64,000 bases of DNA from Aphanomyces cochlioides (Eukaryota > Oomycota > Saprolegniomycetes > Saprolegniales > Verrucalvaceae): assembly GCA_019828595.1 (NCBI GenBank), contig JAHQRK010000011.1, positions 1,798,001-1,862,000 of the forward strand. The letters are read 5' to 3'. This document shows, piece after piece, positions 34,941 through 46,454 of this stretch (positions within the stretch are counted from its first letter, which is position 1; every line of letters starts with the position of its first letter). Position numbers and translations under genes: made by a program. The notes under the pieces are model-generated. The model was not told the DNA's origin. It did not search any database and saw only the letters and a list, made by a program, of their open reading frames with translations.

Positions 34941-35256
34941 GGCGATCGCAAGATGGTATTTTTTGTCGCGGAATGGCACTTCATCATACACTATATTTAG
35001 GTACTGTGAATAGTGTGAATTTGTACAAGACTGTAATTTAACATTTTAATTAGTGTAATTCATACTATTTGATCCTCAGTTACATATCACTTTTCTCTTG
35101 ATCGATCTGAACAAGACGCGAGGCTGATAGGCAGAGAGAGGAGAAGGCAACATGGGCACCGCTAAAGATCGTGGATAAGCCTTTATACCTCCATATCTCC
35201 AAGAATTGTTTCATATTCCCGCTGAGTATTACCGAGGAGAGTCTCAAGGACGGATG

Positions 35257-35298
35257 TTATACTAATTTGAGTATAAACATCATCTTAAATTAGTATAA
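35257..35298. promoter_or_regulatory. 12-bp inverted repeat in the IFT20 promoter region
   Basis: TTATACTAATTT (35257-35268) and AAATTAGTATAA (35287-35298) are perfect complements separated by 18 bp, ending 54 bp upstream of the IFT20 ATG. A dimeric regulator site or a chance AT-rich palindrome are both possible. Confidence 0.35.
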
Positions 35299-35352
35299 TC
35301 GTTGGTGTTTCCACAGAGATCTTGAAAGGTCGTTATCCCAGTGAAAAGTGCC

Positions 35353-35880
35353 ATGCCGCCACCAGAACAACAACTCCCGCGTATTTGCTTTGATGATGAG
35401 TACCGCGTGCGTGTGCTCGAAATGGAAAAGTTCATTCACACTCAAGAACTCGAAGGCGAATGCAACCAATTTGTCACGAGTAAGTTCTTTCCCGTCGTAG
35501 TGATTCAATGATGTTGGTTTATAGAGATGGAAGAGTTTCACAACACCGTGAAAGGCGTGCTCGAAATCATGGAAGCGCAAGCCAAGCGCATTGAGATTGA
35601 AAAACTCAAGGTGCTCCCGTCCATTCTCCTATCCTTCTTACTTTTGGCAGGCCATCGGCCAACGCAATCGCGTCGACAACGAAGTTGAAAATCGCAATCG
35701 TCAAAAACTCATGCTGGAAGTCTTGATAAAAGAAAAACAAACCGAACTTGAGCGGTAGGCTTTATCTTGCATTGCTTGCTCATGGCTCGCTCTAGATATT
35801 GCCAGCAGTACGCATCGCTGACGAAGATTGAAGACGAGCAGCAGCAGCTAATTGACAAACTGAGTAACAACGAAGCCTAG
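35353..35880 (+). CDS. IFT20: intraflagellar transport protein 20
   Basis: Exons 35353-35479, 35525-35610, 35651-35754 and 35796-35880 give 133 aa, the usual IFT20 size. The whole protein is helical. The pattern matches the family: an N-terminal FDDEYRVRVLEME, then GECNQFV, the conserved EIEKLKAIGQRNRV, and a C-terminal ELERYCQQYASLTKIEDEQQ. IFT20 is the IFT-B subunit that links Golgi-derived vesicles to the flagellar base. Introns are 40-45 nt and all joins keep frame. It lies 7 kb from DNAAF9. Confidence 0.9.
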
Positions 35881-35984
35881 AGTGTCCAAGGAAATGCATT
35901 GCCATGAAAGTCTCAAGGGCTGAAGGTGGAGGAAAGGACAACACAAGAAAACAGTTGAAATAAACGTCCTATCTATTAAAATCC

Positions 35985-37702
35985 TCACGCGGCGAAGTCG
36001 AGAATTTGGTCAAACTGCGTCGATGCCAGTGTTCGAATGGATTCATTCCAGTGCGACTTGGCAGTCGAGTGGAATCCGACCGAAAGCGTCGTATAAATCT
36101 CATGCGAGTCTTGGACATAGTGCACGAGCACAAATTGACAGCCTGCAAACGCCAGAGCCTCTTTGGCGACCGCAACATGCGGTGCAGACATGCAGCGAAC
36201 AAGTTGACGAAAGACAGCTTTCAAAGTTGTCGTGCGCTCCTTCGACGAACCACGAGGTGCAGCCATAAGCAGTCGTGCCAATGTACGGATCGCAAAGATT
36301 TCATGGGACGGCGCTCGAGTGGGCCACCCTGAGCCGACGAGACGACGGATCAATGGCCATGCCATGTCTGGGACGTACGCAACGAATTGACCCGCGACGC
36401 CCGTCAATTCATCCTTGTCAGTTCCTTGGGGATCAAGGTAATGAGCGCGGCACAGATGACTCCATGCGCGAGCATAGTTGGTCAAAATGGTTTTGGCGTC
36501 CATGCCACCGAGAGCAATGTGTTCGACAGCGTAGCGGAGAAATTCTGTCCAGCCGTGGCCATGGTCAAATGAAGATGATGATCCATTTTTGGGGTGGACT
36601 TCCCTTCCAAGAGCGTGGGCTTGTTCGTGGAGAGCATTGAGATAATCTAGTCGTAGCGAGGTTGCGTCGACAAGGGCTTGGGAGATATGCATTCGCCGAG
36701 CCGGTACATGTTTGTGAATCGCACGGAGGATGTGAAGACGCGCGCTCGACGTTCGAAAGTCTTCAAAGCGCATTTCCGTGACGAGCTACACCATCATGAG
36801 TCGGATAAACAGAGTGGGAGGTGGCTACCGAATGAATTAACGTTGGAGTGATATATTGGTCGAGTGCAGCCGAGGATGAGATCGAAGTGTTAAAGTCGAG
36901 CTGAACACCGTCCTTGAACAGCGTAGCAGCCAAGCCACGCTTGACAAAGCTTTCGTTCGGAGCGTCCGAGTCGCTGCCAGTGTTGTCGTCATTTGTTGGC
37001 AGCTTGTTGGATGCAAAGAGTGCTGAAAAGACTGTGTCGACGACTGCTTCTCGGGTCACACTACAGATCAAAGTCAAGTTTTTCTATCTACGTGTTGATA
37101 GCTTACCGCTTGGGAATGCGCTTTTGTGGCACGGTGAGCGTCAATCGATCCGTGAAAGCGCTCTGTTTCATTGGAACCGAAGGTTCAGGAAATGCTTCAT
37201 CATCGTCGGACTCCGAACCAGAGCTACCGGTGCTATTGCTTCGGCGTCGGCCGATTTGTCGCTTTCGTTTGGGTTTTTTGTACGTAATATTGACAGGCAC
37301 TGTTGTCGGTGGCGGAGTTTTCTTGCGCTGGCCAATGACTGTACGCGATCCATCATGCAACACATGTGGTCGTCGCTTGGGTTTCGCTTCCTCGTCAGCT
37401 TTGGGTTTGCGAGTTGCAGTACGAGGCTTGATCTTTGTTGTTGGAGGCTGCGGAGGTCTTGGCACTTGTGGTTTCTCGCGAGATCGAGGTTTTTTCGTTG
37501 CAGTAAAAGGTGGGTGCTGCGAAGGTGTCAATGGCAGTGAAAAGACTGGAGCATTCGGATTCAGCTTGGTTTGAGGCCGGTGATTGCCTGAGATCTGCAC
37601 AGAGGCGAAAGACGTCCTCAAAGAGTCCACGCTAGAGGCAGCATTCGCATTGATGTCCAATTGCTTGGGCTGCTCGCGGGAAGGTTTGGCATGGGCCATC
37701 AT
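35985..37702 (-). CDS. PP2A B56-type regulatory subunit-like
   Basis: Exons 37702-37107, 37060-36829 and 36785-35985 give 542 aa. The first 200 residues are disordered and rich in Pro, Lys, Ser and Thr, with a basic KKPKRKRQIGRRRS stretch and an acidic serine run. The C-terminal half is a helical HEAT-type solenoid. Its end follows the B56 pattern: HEIFAIRTLARLL..., FRQLVRCMSAPHVAVAKEAL, then KSHWNESIRTLAS, comparable to the family's FRQLAKC-SSPHFQVAERAL and SHWNKTI. B56 subunits direct PP2A to substrates. Divergence is high, so activity is inferred. Confidence 0.7.
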
Positions 37703-38357
37703 GAAGAATGCCAGTTGATAATTGGTGAACACAGCTGACCATCACTCTACTCCACAACGAGGATAAATCCTGTCTGTCCTAGTTTCACCTTCTGGAATGT
37801 TCCTAACTAGGATATGTCCTATGAGAAGATTTATTTTGTGGCAACGACAAAATAAAACCTTTGCCAAGGAATAATCTCCACATATTAAAATCGAGGTTGC
37901 TACAAAAAGAGAATCTTGCGAAGTAGAAGACATGCGAAGTTACTATGCTCCTCGAGGTGCGCGTGAATTCAGTATGGCACAAGAGCTCACAAGGATTTTT
38001 ATTAGTACTACAGTAGTACTTCTTATTAAATAAGTTTAAATTTATTTTATTGGCTAATATATATTTAAATGTTTAATTGGATGAAATTATGAGTATTGCT
38101 CTTGATCCTCATCAAGATTTCACGTTGACTTTAGTGACTTCTTCCTCTCCGAGGCGGCGAGTGAGCTCTCAAATATGTAAAGCTTGGTTTGAATCTTCTC
38201 CATGCCTATTTAATTAGCGCAACGAATTGACCCGCGTGAAGTTAAACATGTGGATAATTTTTTCAGTAAAAATTGAAAAAATATAAATTGTGGAATACAA
38301 ATTTTTTTATGGAAAAATCCTGATTCGAATTGTGCAGTTGTATTAGCACGTGACAAG
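37703..38357. other. AT-rich divergent promoter region
   Basis: Lies between the B56-like gene and PEX4. From 37980 onward it is strongly AT-rich. It contains ATTGGCTAATATATATTTAA ... TTTAATTGGATG near 38049-38082, one of the recurrent CCAAT palindromes of this window. No gene or RNA is supported. Confidence 0.5.
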
Positions 38358-38837
38358 ATGAACACGAACGTGAAGCGCCTCCGGAAGGAACTGACCGAAT
38401 TGCGCAAGAGTCCCGAGGCAGACATGGTGCTTTACCCTCTCGAAGACACTGTTACCGAGTGGAAAGCGTTTATCAAAGGGCCTATCGACACGCCGTTCCA
38501 AAACCGTGTATTTGAGCTGCGTATCGTCACAACCCCTCTCTACCCCATGGAGCCACCAAAGATGCGCTTTGTGACCAAGATCTTCCACCCGAACGTCCAT
38601 TTTACGGATGGAAGTATCTGTCTTGACATTCTCAAACGTGAATGGTCTCCAGCATGGACCCTCAGGGCTGCTTGCCTTGCTGTCACGTCTCTTTTGTCGG
38701 ACCCTGCGGCAGATTCGCCATTGAATTGCGACGCCGGCAACATGATCCGTGCTGGCGACATGCTTGCTTACAACTCGATGGCTTCTATGTACACAGAAGA
38801 ATTTGGATTGCCAGCGTTGCCACCCACCCCGTTGTAG
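38358..38837 (+). CDS. PEX4: peroxisomal ubiquitin-conjugating enzyme PEX4
   Basis: A single exon of 159 aa. The E2 (UBC) fold is clear: PMEPPKMRFVTKIFHPNVHF followed by TDGSICLDIL with the active-site cysteine, then REWSPAWTL. The segment DSPLNCDAGNMIRAGD and the ending NSMASMYTEE are characteristic of plant/protist PEX4, which mono-ubiquitinates the PEX5 receptor so that it can be recycled from the peroxisomal membrane. No membrane helix, so it would need a PEX22-type anchor. Convergent with TGS1, 17 bp between stops. Confidence 0.88.
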   Translation: MNTNVKRLRKELTELRKSPEADMVLYPLEDTVTEWKAFIKGPIDTPFQNRVFELRIVTTPLYPMEPPKMRFVTKIFHPNVHFTDGSICLDILKREWSPAWTLRAACLAVTSLLSDPAADSPLNCDAGNMIRAGDMLAYNSMASMYTEEFGLPALPPTPL

Positions 38838-38854
38838 GACGCATACGTCTTGTA

Positions 38855-40157
38855 TTAAGTTTCTTCGTCGTCATCGTCGTCTTCCTCGTGGTCTTGACTG
38901 AGGCCCCCTTGACATGCAAGATCTCCAAAGTATATAGTGACCGTCTTGAGCTTGTTGTTCAAATGGTTGTACTCGACTTCGCACACATCTTCCGTCAGTA
39001 GTTTGATCTGCTTTGTATCGGTATTCCGTGGCACGAAGTAAACAATATTCTTAGTCACTGCGGCGGCGACGTGGTAGAGTTGAATGCCATTGTGGTCGCC
39101 CATGCGCATGTCTTCGAGCGAAAACTTGCGTTGGTTCAAGTACTCTGGCCCTAGGAACTCACAGTCAGTCTCTCGGTAGAGGGAACAGTGTTACCTCCCC
39201 AAGGCGGCGAAAGAAAGACGACGTCGGCCTGCAAGTGTGGCAGAATGTCAAATGCATCGCCAATTATCCACTCAATCTTGTTGTCGACGCCATACACAGC
39301 AGCATTATGTTTGGCAATCGTAATTTTCTCTGGATCCATATCGATGGCAATCACTTGACGACAGGTCTGTGCTAGCTGGATCGCGTTTCCACCGCATCCT
39401 GTGAAGGCGTCAACGACAACATCGCAAGCTATTCGCTCTGCATGATGCCTTGCTATGACTTCTGGAGTGACCTACGATTTCTGTCATTCACGACTGAGAT
39501 GCATTCGTACTGAGAACCATCCTTCATGGTCGAGCTTGATCCCGTGGTCAAACTTGGAGAAGAGCGCATAACGCTGAGCCCAGTACTTTTGCAGCGATGG
39601 ATGGATGTGTGCTGGCTTCTTTGATGGAGGCGGTTGTGGTTTGGCGGCGTCTTGCTCGTCACAGTCGTCCAGAGGCCGCTTAAGTGATGGAGTTGAAGGC
39701 TCGCTGGGCCTTTCATCTTCCTCTTCTTCAAGAGACCGCTTGAACAAGACCGTAGCTGTTGACTCGGCGACTTCATGCGCTAGACCATTTTCGTCAAACG
39801 TCAGATGGATAGGTTGAGCAGGTGGCTTGGGTTGATATGATGGGACAACGCTGCCACCTGTGCGTTTCGACGAGCCAAACGACAGTGGAAGCATTCCAGC
39901 CATACCCACAGCGTCCATTTCATCGTGTAATTGCTGTTCTAGCGCACTAGTTTCCTCGGCTCGCTCGAGTTCACTCGGATCAATTGCACTGGTTCGCTGG
40001 CGTTTCTTCTTCTTTTTCTTTCCTTTTCTCGGCCTGCTTGCTGCTGGTGCCTATAAAAGATTGTTTTTTGTTAGTCTGAGGCGTGCTGCAGTACCTTTCG
40101 TGTCTTGGCCGCCGCAATCTCGTCTTCCAAGAAGACATTGCGGAACGTGATCGCCAT
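38855..40157 (-). CDS. TGS1: trimethylguanosine synthase (cap hypermethylase)
   Basis: Exons 40157-40095, 40050-39511, 39471-39195 and 39150-38855 give 391 aa. The N-terminal third is disordered with a KGKKKKKKR basic run. The methyltransferase domain begins around HIHPSLQKYWAQRYALFSKF. SAM motif I is VVVDAFTGCGGNAIQLA, then VIAIDMDPEKITIAKHNA, and the catalytic motif SPPWGGPEYL is formed across the last splice junction. TGS1 converts the m7G cap of snRNAs and snoRNAs to m2,2,7G. The acidic C-terminus (EEDDDDDEET) is an extension. All splice joins were checked for frame. Confidence 0.9.
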
Positions 40158-40377
40158 GTTTTTTGGTCAAGTTCAAAGCTAAGGTAGTCATTATTGACCA
40201 ATGACATTAATTAAATTATTAGCCAATCAAGGAACGTGAAATTTCCAAATTTCATTATATATCCAATCAAAAGCACGAAATGACTTATTAATAGCCAATT
40301 AAACACAACTATTTCCAATATTTATGTAAATTTAATCCAATTAACTTCGAAACTTTGGATCTTGAAGAGCCACGGAC

Positions 40378-41379
40378 ATGGATGCATTAGGTACACGGTG
40401 GTCTTCCATGTTGATGGTCTTACCGCAAGATAGCGAAGAAGCCCAAAGTGCGAACATGTTATGTATGTGGAAGGTGTGGTTTTTATACCTTTGAACTCAT
40501 CAAGACCGACTGTGAACTTGTAGGGAGTATGGTCTCTCGTCGTTTGAGATTCATTTGAAGCAGTGCAAACAATTATGGATTGCACAGGTATGTACTCTCT
40601 ATTCGTCATGGAGATTCATGAAACGTAGGAGGAGAAGAAGCCACTGAAAGAACGCAAACCAGTGCCAGAACCTCCGACAGTACTCAACGACTCTGAAAAG
40701 AGTTCGTACGACTTGACACCGGAAGAACTCGAAGCGCAGAATCGAGCAGCTGCACAGGCTTTTGAGCAAAAAGTAGTGCATAGGATCGTCCATATGCTTA
40801 TTTCAACCGTGTAGGTGATGGAGAAATGTCAATTTTGTGGTCGCACCTTCAATCCTGAGAGGTTCCCCGCGTCATGACCGAGCCACTTTCTCACAATTTC
40901 ATTGTAGACTCGCCATCCACAACCGAAGCTGCACAGCCGACAACCCAGCCAAAGCTGTAGGCCAAGCACGATCAAGTAAGTGGAGCTTTAATGGCCGTGT
41001 GCCTCTGACCAGTATTTACCAGAGGACGATAGTTCAAGCCATGAAGCCCCACCCAGCAAGCCTAAAGTTAATTCCTTATCAACTGTTGCTCGTACTCAAT
41101 CATGGCACTTAGGAGTCCGCGCCTCGCAAAGCCTCGACTCCACCTGTAAAAGATACAACGCCACAAGCCGCTCCACCAGAGAAACCACTTGCTGGCACTT
41201 TGAGCTCGAATCGAAAACAACGGTCGACGCTACAATCACCACTATCAGACGAACCATCAACGCCAATGTCATCTCTGGCCCTCGATGACATCAAAGCCAA
41301 GCTTGACTACTGGGAAAAGACTGCCTTGGCAATGGTTCAAGACATCCGTGACCTCAAAGCCGCCCTTGAAAAGATTTAA
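40378..41379 (+). CDS. C2HC zinc-finger protein (ZC2HC1-like)
   Basis: Eight exons give 228 aa: 40378-40390, 40434-40473, 40524-40587, 40629-40772, 40815-40861, 40908-40975, 41023-41066, 41113-41379. The first coding exon is only 13 nt. Two C2HC fingers are assembled across introns: RTCYVCGREYGLSSFEIHLK QC near the N-terminus and EKCQFCGRTFNPERLAIHNR SC in the middle. Both have the C-x2-C-x12-H-x3-C spacing typical of the ZC2HC1 group. The C-terminal half is Pro/Ser/Thr-rich and ends in a short helix. Many ZC2HC1-type proteins belong to flagellated organisms; the role here is unknown. Confidence 0.78.
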
Positions 41380-41482
41380 GACATGTTGCCGACAACGCCA
41401 TGAGCAGCTTCGACAGGCTCAAGAAAGTGAGCTAAGGGAGAACCAGCATGAACAATAGAGTTTTCAACTTTGATTTCCTCCA

Positions 41483-42344
41483 TCATAGCCTCAAGATGGT
41501 CGACTCGACATATAGTGATCGCAAGTATTCATCATCATTGATAGAATGGCAGCTAGCCACCTCTGCGATTGTCCTTCGTTCATCATACTCGAAGTGATCC
41601 TTTAGTGAGCCAAACATATACATCTTCTCCAGGAGAGGACGGGCAGCATTCAACAGTTCCATCGTGCCATCATAGCCAACCACGCTGTAAAACAATACTA
41701 GTACCATTTACCGCAGGCGTTCCATGTGACGAATGCCCTTGGCGAGACAGCGCGCATCATCGTCCGACAAAAAGCTACGGCACAAATCCAACTGCTCCAA
41801 ATTAGAGTCTCTCAAAAAGGACGTCAAGCGCTCCCAAGCCTGATGGGAAAACCATCCATAGCTTGCCACACGTAACTCTGGGATTGACTAGAGCTTGAAA
41901 GAAAGGCTCCAAGAACCCACGCAGCTCCTTGTTGACCTCATCTGTGTAGTGCTCTTTGTTGTTGTCGTGCGTAGAACGGGCTCACCACTCGGCATTTCAT
42001 CGCTGAACTTTGTTGCTTCCAAGAAATACAAATAAGCCCAATGGCCAGGACAAAGCCACTACAGTCTTGGCATTGAGCTAGCTCAATCTCACCTGTTCAG
42101 TCTGATCAACTGCGCCACAAACCCTTCCGCAGCGCTCATATCAAAGCATCTGCACCCAGCGCAAGCCTCTTGCGTTGCCCATCGCTTCACAATTATCAAG
42201 CAAGTCGAGAAGGAATCGAATGTCATTCGGTTGCACAGTTACAACATGGCGGTTACAATCATTTTGTAAGCTTATGCTACCAGAACGAAGTGACAGTTGA
42301 ACAAAGTCGTCCTTGTTCTTTCGAACGTTAGTGATCAACCTCAA
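41483..42344 (-). CDS. leucine-rich-repeat-like gene, model incomplete
   Basis: Minus-strand pieces suggest a multi-exon gene, but I could not settle the 5' end or all joins. Recognisable pieces are DIRFLLDLLDNCEAMGNARG, a hydrophobic helix-like piece, and LRDSNLEQLDLCRSFLSDDD followed by ARCLAKGIRHMERLR, which has the LxxLxLxxxxLxD spacing of RNase-inhibitor-type LRRs. The end is YLRSLYVESTILRL with a stop at 41483. Introns with GTGAG/TAG borders occur between them. It could be a real gene with ordinary short introns or a decaying one. Confidence 0.4.
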
Positions 42345-42349
42345 TCGGC

Positions 42350-42850
42350 ATGGAATGGGCCATGGATAAGGACGATGACTACGTCCTTGTCAACGTGCCG
42401 CGAGATAGCGATGGCGACTGCGTGGACAGCGAAAGACAGAGGCGCTTGGAAACTCAAGTGCGAGAGCTCCAAGCTGCACAAATGCGATGGGAAATCCAAC
42501 GGATGGATTTGGAAATGCAGCTCATGACGGAACGAAGCGATCGACTGCGGCATACACAGCACTTGGAAGATGAACTGCATCATGCCAAGCAAGTGGCCAT
42601 GCATTTGACCCACGAAAGAATCAAACAAGCGGCTATCGTTGCCGACCTGCGCAATCAATTGCGATGCCGACACCACATGCTCATGGCAATCCTACGCAAC
42701 GAACTGCGCGAGAAGTCCGTGGCGTTTCGACTGAAACGGAGCTATGCTCAAGCTGTTCGGTGCAGCGACGACCCGTGGCTGCTGGAGTTGCTTAAGCGAG
42801 AGGTCCCCAAGATCGAATCGCTTGACGCAGATACATACGTGAGCTTGTAA
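42350..42850 (+). CDS. small coiled-coil protein
   Basis: A single exon of 166 aa beginning at ATG 42350. A short acidic head (MDKDDDYVLVNVPRDSD) precedes an amphipathic helix running through most of the protein, rich in Arg, Gln, Glu and Leu (RRLETQVRELQAAQMRW, MDLEMQLMTERSDRLRHTQH). No domain or targeting signal is seen. Its stop is 22 bp from the convergent VAMP7 stop. Function unknown. Confidence 0.65.
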   Translation: MEWAMDKDDDYVLVNVPRDSDGDCVDSERQRRLETQVRELQAAQMRWEIQRMDLEMQLMTERSDRLRHTQHLEDELHHAKQVAMHLTHERIKQAAIVADLRNQLRCRHHMLMAILRNELREKSVAFRLKRSYAQAVRCSDDPWLLELLKREVPKIESLDADTYVSL

Positions 42851-42872
42851 AAATGACATAATTGGATATAAA

Positions 42873-43842
42873 CTAGACATCTCGCAGAGACTTGTGGCCG
42901 CTCTTGCACGAGCTGAAGTCAAAGCCGCACGCCATGGCAATGACAAAGTACAAGATCAACTATAATAGGAGGTTTGTGAGCGAAGGCGATGGAAATTGAT
43001 ATGTTACCAGGCCAATCGCGCCGAGACAAGCCCACATTTTGACACTGCGCCACCATAATGTCTTGCGCATCTTGGTCGCCTTTCGCTTGAACACAAACGA
43101 CTGCTGACTCAATTTGTCCGTGCGGTCGACCAAGAGCTCAAACTTCTCGCCATTGCTGAGTACTTTCTCTAGATCGTATGGCAGGTGGGCGGGCTATCGA
43201 CGACATGAATAGGGTGTACCTATGTTCTCAACCATCGTCACTCGGACATCATCCAGCGTTTGCTGCACTCGTGCGGCTGTATCGACGTCTGGACTGGCAT
43301 TGTAATATTCCTTGGTATGGATCAGATAAGCATAATGATTTTGGCGATGAGGAATACCATTTGACGCTGGATAACATGTTGGAATTCAGCATTCATGGCA
43401 AAAGCAATAGCCGTGCGACCTCGTTCTCCATATGTGGCCAAGAATCGGTTCTACTTGACTCGATTAGAGCCCAAAGATTCAATGGAATGGTGAAACCTTG
43501 AGATCATCAAGAAATTGAAATGGCACACGCCGTTTGAAATCGTTGTCCGCCATGCACAAGTATGTGATTCCGTCTTGAACGATGTAGTGGAAGATATACC
43601 TAGCACCGCATCAACATCTACCTGGGATGGACAAACCAAGTGACGTACTGGTCATAGACATACGACATTTTGCTGTCTTCGACGGGGATTTTCGCAAGGA
43701 GAACGCGCGTCACGGTCGGAAAGTTCCCAGATGATGCCGTGTACTCTGCTAGCACCGTCTTTTCACGCGCGACCAAGGCATAAACCTACAGAAACAGCGT
43801 CATCGACTCTATCCACCGTCGTCATCTCCCTACGATCGGCAT
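42873..43842 (-). CDS. VAMP7: longin-type R-SNARE, VAMP7-like
   Basis: Seven exons (43842-43834, 43785-43649, 43599-43497, 43450-43358, 43310-43220, 43168-43008, 42959-42873) give 226 aa; the first has only nine coding bases. The longin domain starts MPIVYALVAREKTVLAEYTA and includes FHYIVQDGITYLCMADNDFK. The SNARE motif follows, with the zero-layer arginine in QQTLDDVRVTMVENI, then LLVDRTDKL. A C-terminal membrane anchor (LGAIGLLILYFVIAMACGF) is followed by a luminal tail of about 17 residues that is longer than usual. VAMP7 drives fusion at late endosomes, lysosomes and the cell surface. Confidence 0.92.
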
Positions 43843-44480
43843 GTTGCGAGAAAGATTGTTCTTCACCCCCTGGTCGCTTCTATTTAATTATGATTGGCTG
43901 AAAATATTTATTTTTAGCCAATCAAAACTCAAAATGACCCAATACCAGAGAACGACGTGCATGTTCCAGTTAAGAAGTGAAAACAAGCCGAATAAGCACG
44001 TATTGAGCGGCAATCCAGAAAAATATGAAGGGGAGCTATAACATGTTGCTTGCTACCCCACGCTTGCGAGCCTCATAGACTGATATATCTATTCTCTTCA
44101 ACTTGCTAAGTCATCTAACATTATTGGATAAAATAGTTATATATAATTGATTTTAGCCAATGAAAAGACGCAAAATCACATTCATGGATGTCGAGACTCG
44201 TTAATTTTGAGTTTACAAGTCCGAGATCCCCCATCTAATTTTCTCTACGGGAAGACATGGAGATCTTCAGCCAAGCGCCAGTCAGCGCTTGTACATGATA
44301 TTCATGCAGTCAGAGACCTCAGTTGTAAATGTTACTTTGATTGGCTAAAAATAATTAATTTGATCAATGAAAACTCTCCATTTGACTTTCTATATTTCAA
44401 TTTGATTGGTTAAAATCATTTAATTTTAACCAATAGGAGGCTTGGAGTTTAAACTACAGAAAGATCGTCGGAGAGTTGAA
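43843..44480. promoter_or_regulatory. divergent promoter region with CCAAT palindromes
   Basis: AT-rich spacer between VAMP7 and the 627-aa gene. It contains the palindrome GATTGGCTGAAAA...TTTTTAGCCAATC at 43892-43923, a single TTTTAGCCAATG near 44152, GATTGGCTAAAAATAATTAA near 44338, and GATTGGTTAAAA...TTTTAACCAAT at 44404-44434. The last ends 47 bp before the downstream ATG. CCAAT boxes are known NF-Y sites; that role here is inferred. Confidence 0.5.
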
Positions 44481-46454
44481 ATGGATCTTTGGTGGCATCA
44501 TGCCAAGTGGTCGACGGCGTTCCACGAGAGCGTGACGGATGTGATTGCAAACGGCGGGCTCACAGTGGACCTTTCAGCCAAGATGTCGCTCTTGGAGCAA
44601 TTGGCAGACACGCTTGAGAACGAGCCAGAGACGACCGACGCTGCGGCGAAAGGCAGCATGCTCGCTCTATGGATCCTCGTCGTCTCTCACATCGACAAAG
44701 TCTCCATCCTATCGTACAAGTATACGTGCTTCCGTCTCGCGCTTGCACTCCTTCGACGTCGAGAATTCAATCTCATGCACTTGGACTTTGATTTCAATAC
44801 TCAGGTACATCGCTGTGGACAGCTTTAAACGAACTTCATGTTGATTCGTAGGATGTACGCAAAGAAGGCGACCGTGAAGCTTGGCGTCTCGTGCATCTCT
44901 ACCGCAAGCTTGTAAGCGACACCTTCACGTACTCGTCGACGTTGCTGCTGAATACCAACCAGAGCGAGGAAACGCAGCGTTTTTGTGCTACGGTGGCCGT
45001 TCACGCCTTCTTTGTCTTTCCAATGATCCAAGCACCGTTTATCGATATTTGCACTTGGCGCTACTGCCACCATCAAGCCATGCACGTCTCTGCATTGCAC
45101 ACTGAGTTGGATGCCGCAGTACGTGCCATGGCATTGCAAACTCACACTGAGTTCATGGACCGAACACCTGATTTGTTCCACTGGGGCTGGCTAGCCAAGC
45201 CGACGGATCCATCGATTCTTCCAGACGATAGCTCATGGCGGCTTCTGCTTGAAGCGAACGACGGTCATCTCTTTTGTGCGTTTGTCCATGCGTTCCACAG
45301 CCACGTTGCCGCCACGATTCATGCAAGTGCATCGCACATCTCAGTCGTTTCTTGGGACATGGTACCTGGCTATTTGAAACTCATGCAGCTCTTCAGTCTC
45401 GTGCTGTATGACTCCATGGTGTGGCTGCTCCATCAAGACGGCAAGGAAACAGACGACGACAACAAGAAGAGACCGCCTCTGTCGCTGTTTCCAATGACAT
45501 CTGAATTGGCAGACTCAGTGCTCGCGACGGCAACAGTGCTCACCGGCAATGGACTCGTCGTGCAGTTGTGGTTTCCTCCAGTCGTCGCTGCGATTGATTC
45601 GATCAAGACAAAGTCCACTTCGGGACTCGAGCGCATCGTAGCAACCACGACAGAATGGACCCAACGAGCTGGAGGCAACTTCTTGCACCACCACGTCAAC
45701 GACGACAATCATGATAACGAAGACGAGGAGTCCGCGTGGTTCCAAAACGTGCTGCTGTATCCATCGTTCGTGTCGTTGCGCCACGTGATTGCAAGCTTTC
45801 TTGAATTGTTGCCGCATGATGATGAAGCTGCGACGGTGGTCATTCTCCAGTGGGCCCATACGCACATGCAGCGGCTCCCTGTCGAAGACAAAGACTTGCT
45901 TGCGACGATGCTGCTGCCGCATTTCTACGAGCTCTTCTTGCACTGGTCACCAAGAGTTCGCTTATGCTTCCACCAGCTTCTCGTGTTTCAACTCTTTCGG
46001 CATGATCGCCGCTGCTTGCATCTTGCCAGTGACGCGTACGTTGACCATCAACATCTCAGAGTCTTACTGGTCTTCTAGTGTTGTCTTGACGGCGTGCCAT
46101 GACCGCGAGACGAAAGAAGCCCTTGCTTCCTTTTGCTTTGAGAAGCCGCCGATCCTGTCGGACAGTCCCAGTATGATACTCGACTTGTCCGTGGCTAGTA
46201 AGGTCGATTCGTTCATGTATATGCTCCGAGAACCTCAGAGCGGACTTTTCCCTGAAGCGCTCGATATCTTCGTCGACATATCCATAGTCGAGTATGGCCA
46301 GTGCGTCCAAGACTACTACAACCGATGCATGGCGATCGAAGCGCGGCAGGGCCATCCACTTGAGCCCACGGATGTCATCCAGGGTCCAGACTTGAAGAAG
46401 CTGCTTGCTGCTACCGATTCTGCTGCAGCAACAACCACAGCCGAAAAGCACTAG
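44481..46454 (+). CDS. uncharacterised helical protein, 627 aa
   Basis: Exons 44481-44804, 44852-46035 and 46079-46454 join in frame (introns 47 and 43 nt). The protein is mostly alpha-helical, rich in Leu, His, Ala and Trp, with a low-complexity HHHVNDDNHDNEDEE insertion near two-thirds of its length. I do not recognise a domain. The helical, hydrophobic repeats (SVLATATVLTGNGLVVQLWF, VSLRHVIASFLELLPHDDEA) suggest an ARM/HEAT-like solenoid rather than a membrane protein, but this is only an impression. Its TAG stop overlaps the ADAT1 stop on the other strand. Confidence 0.75.
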
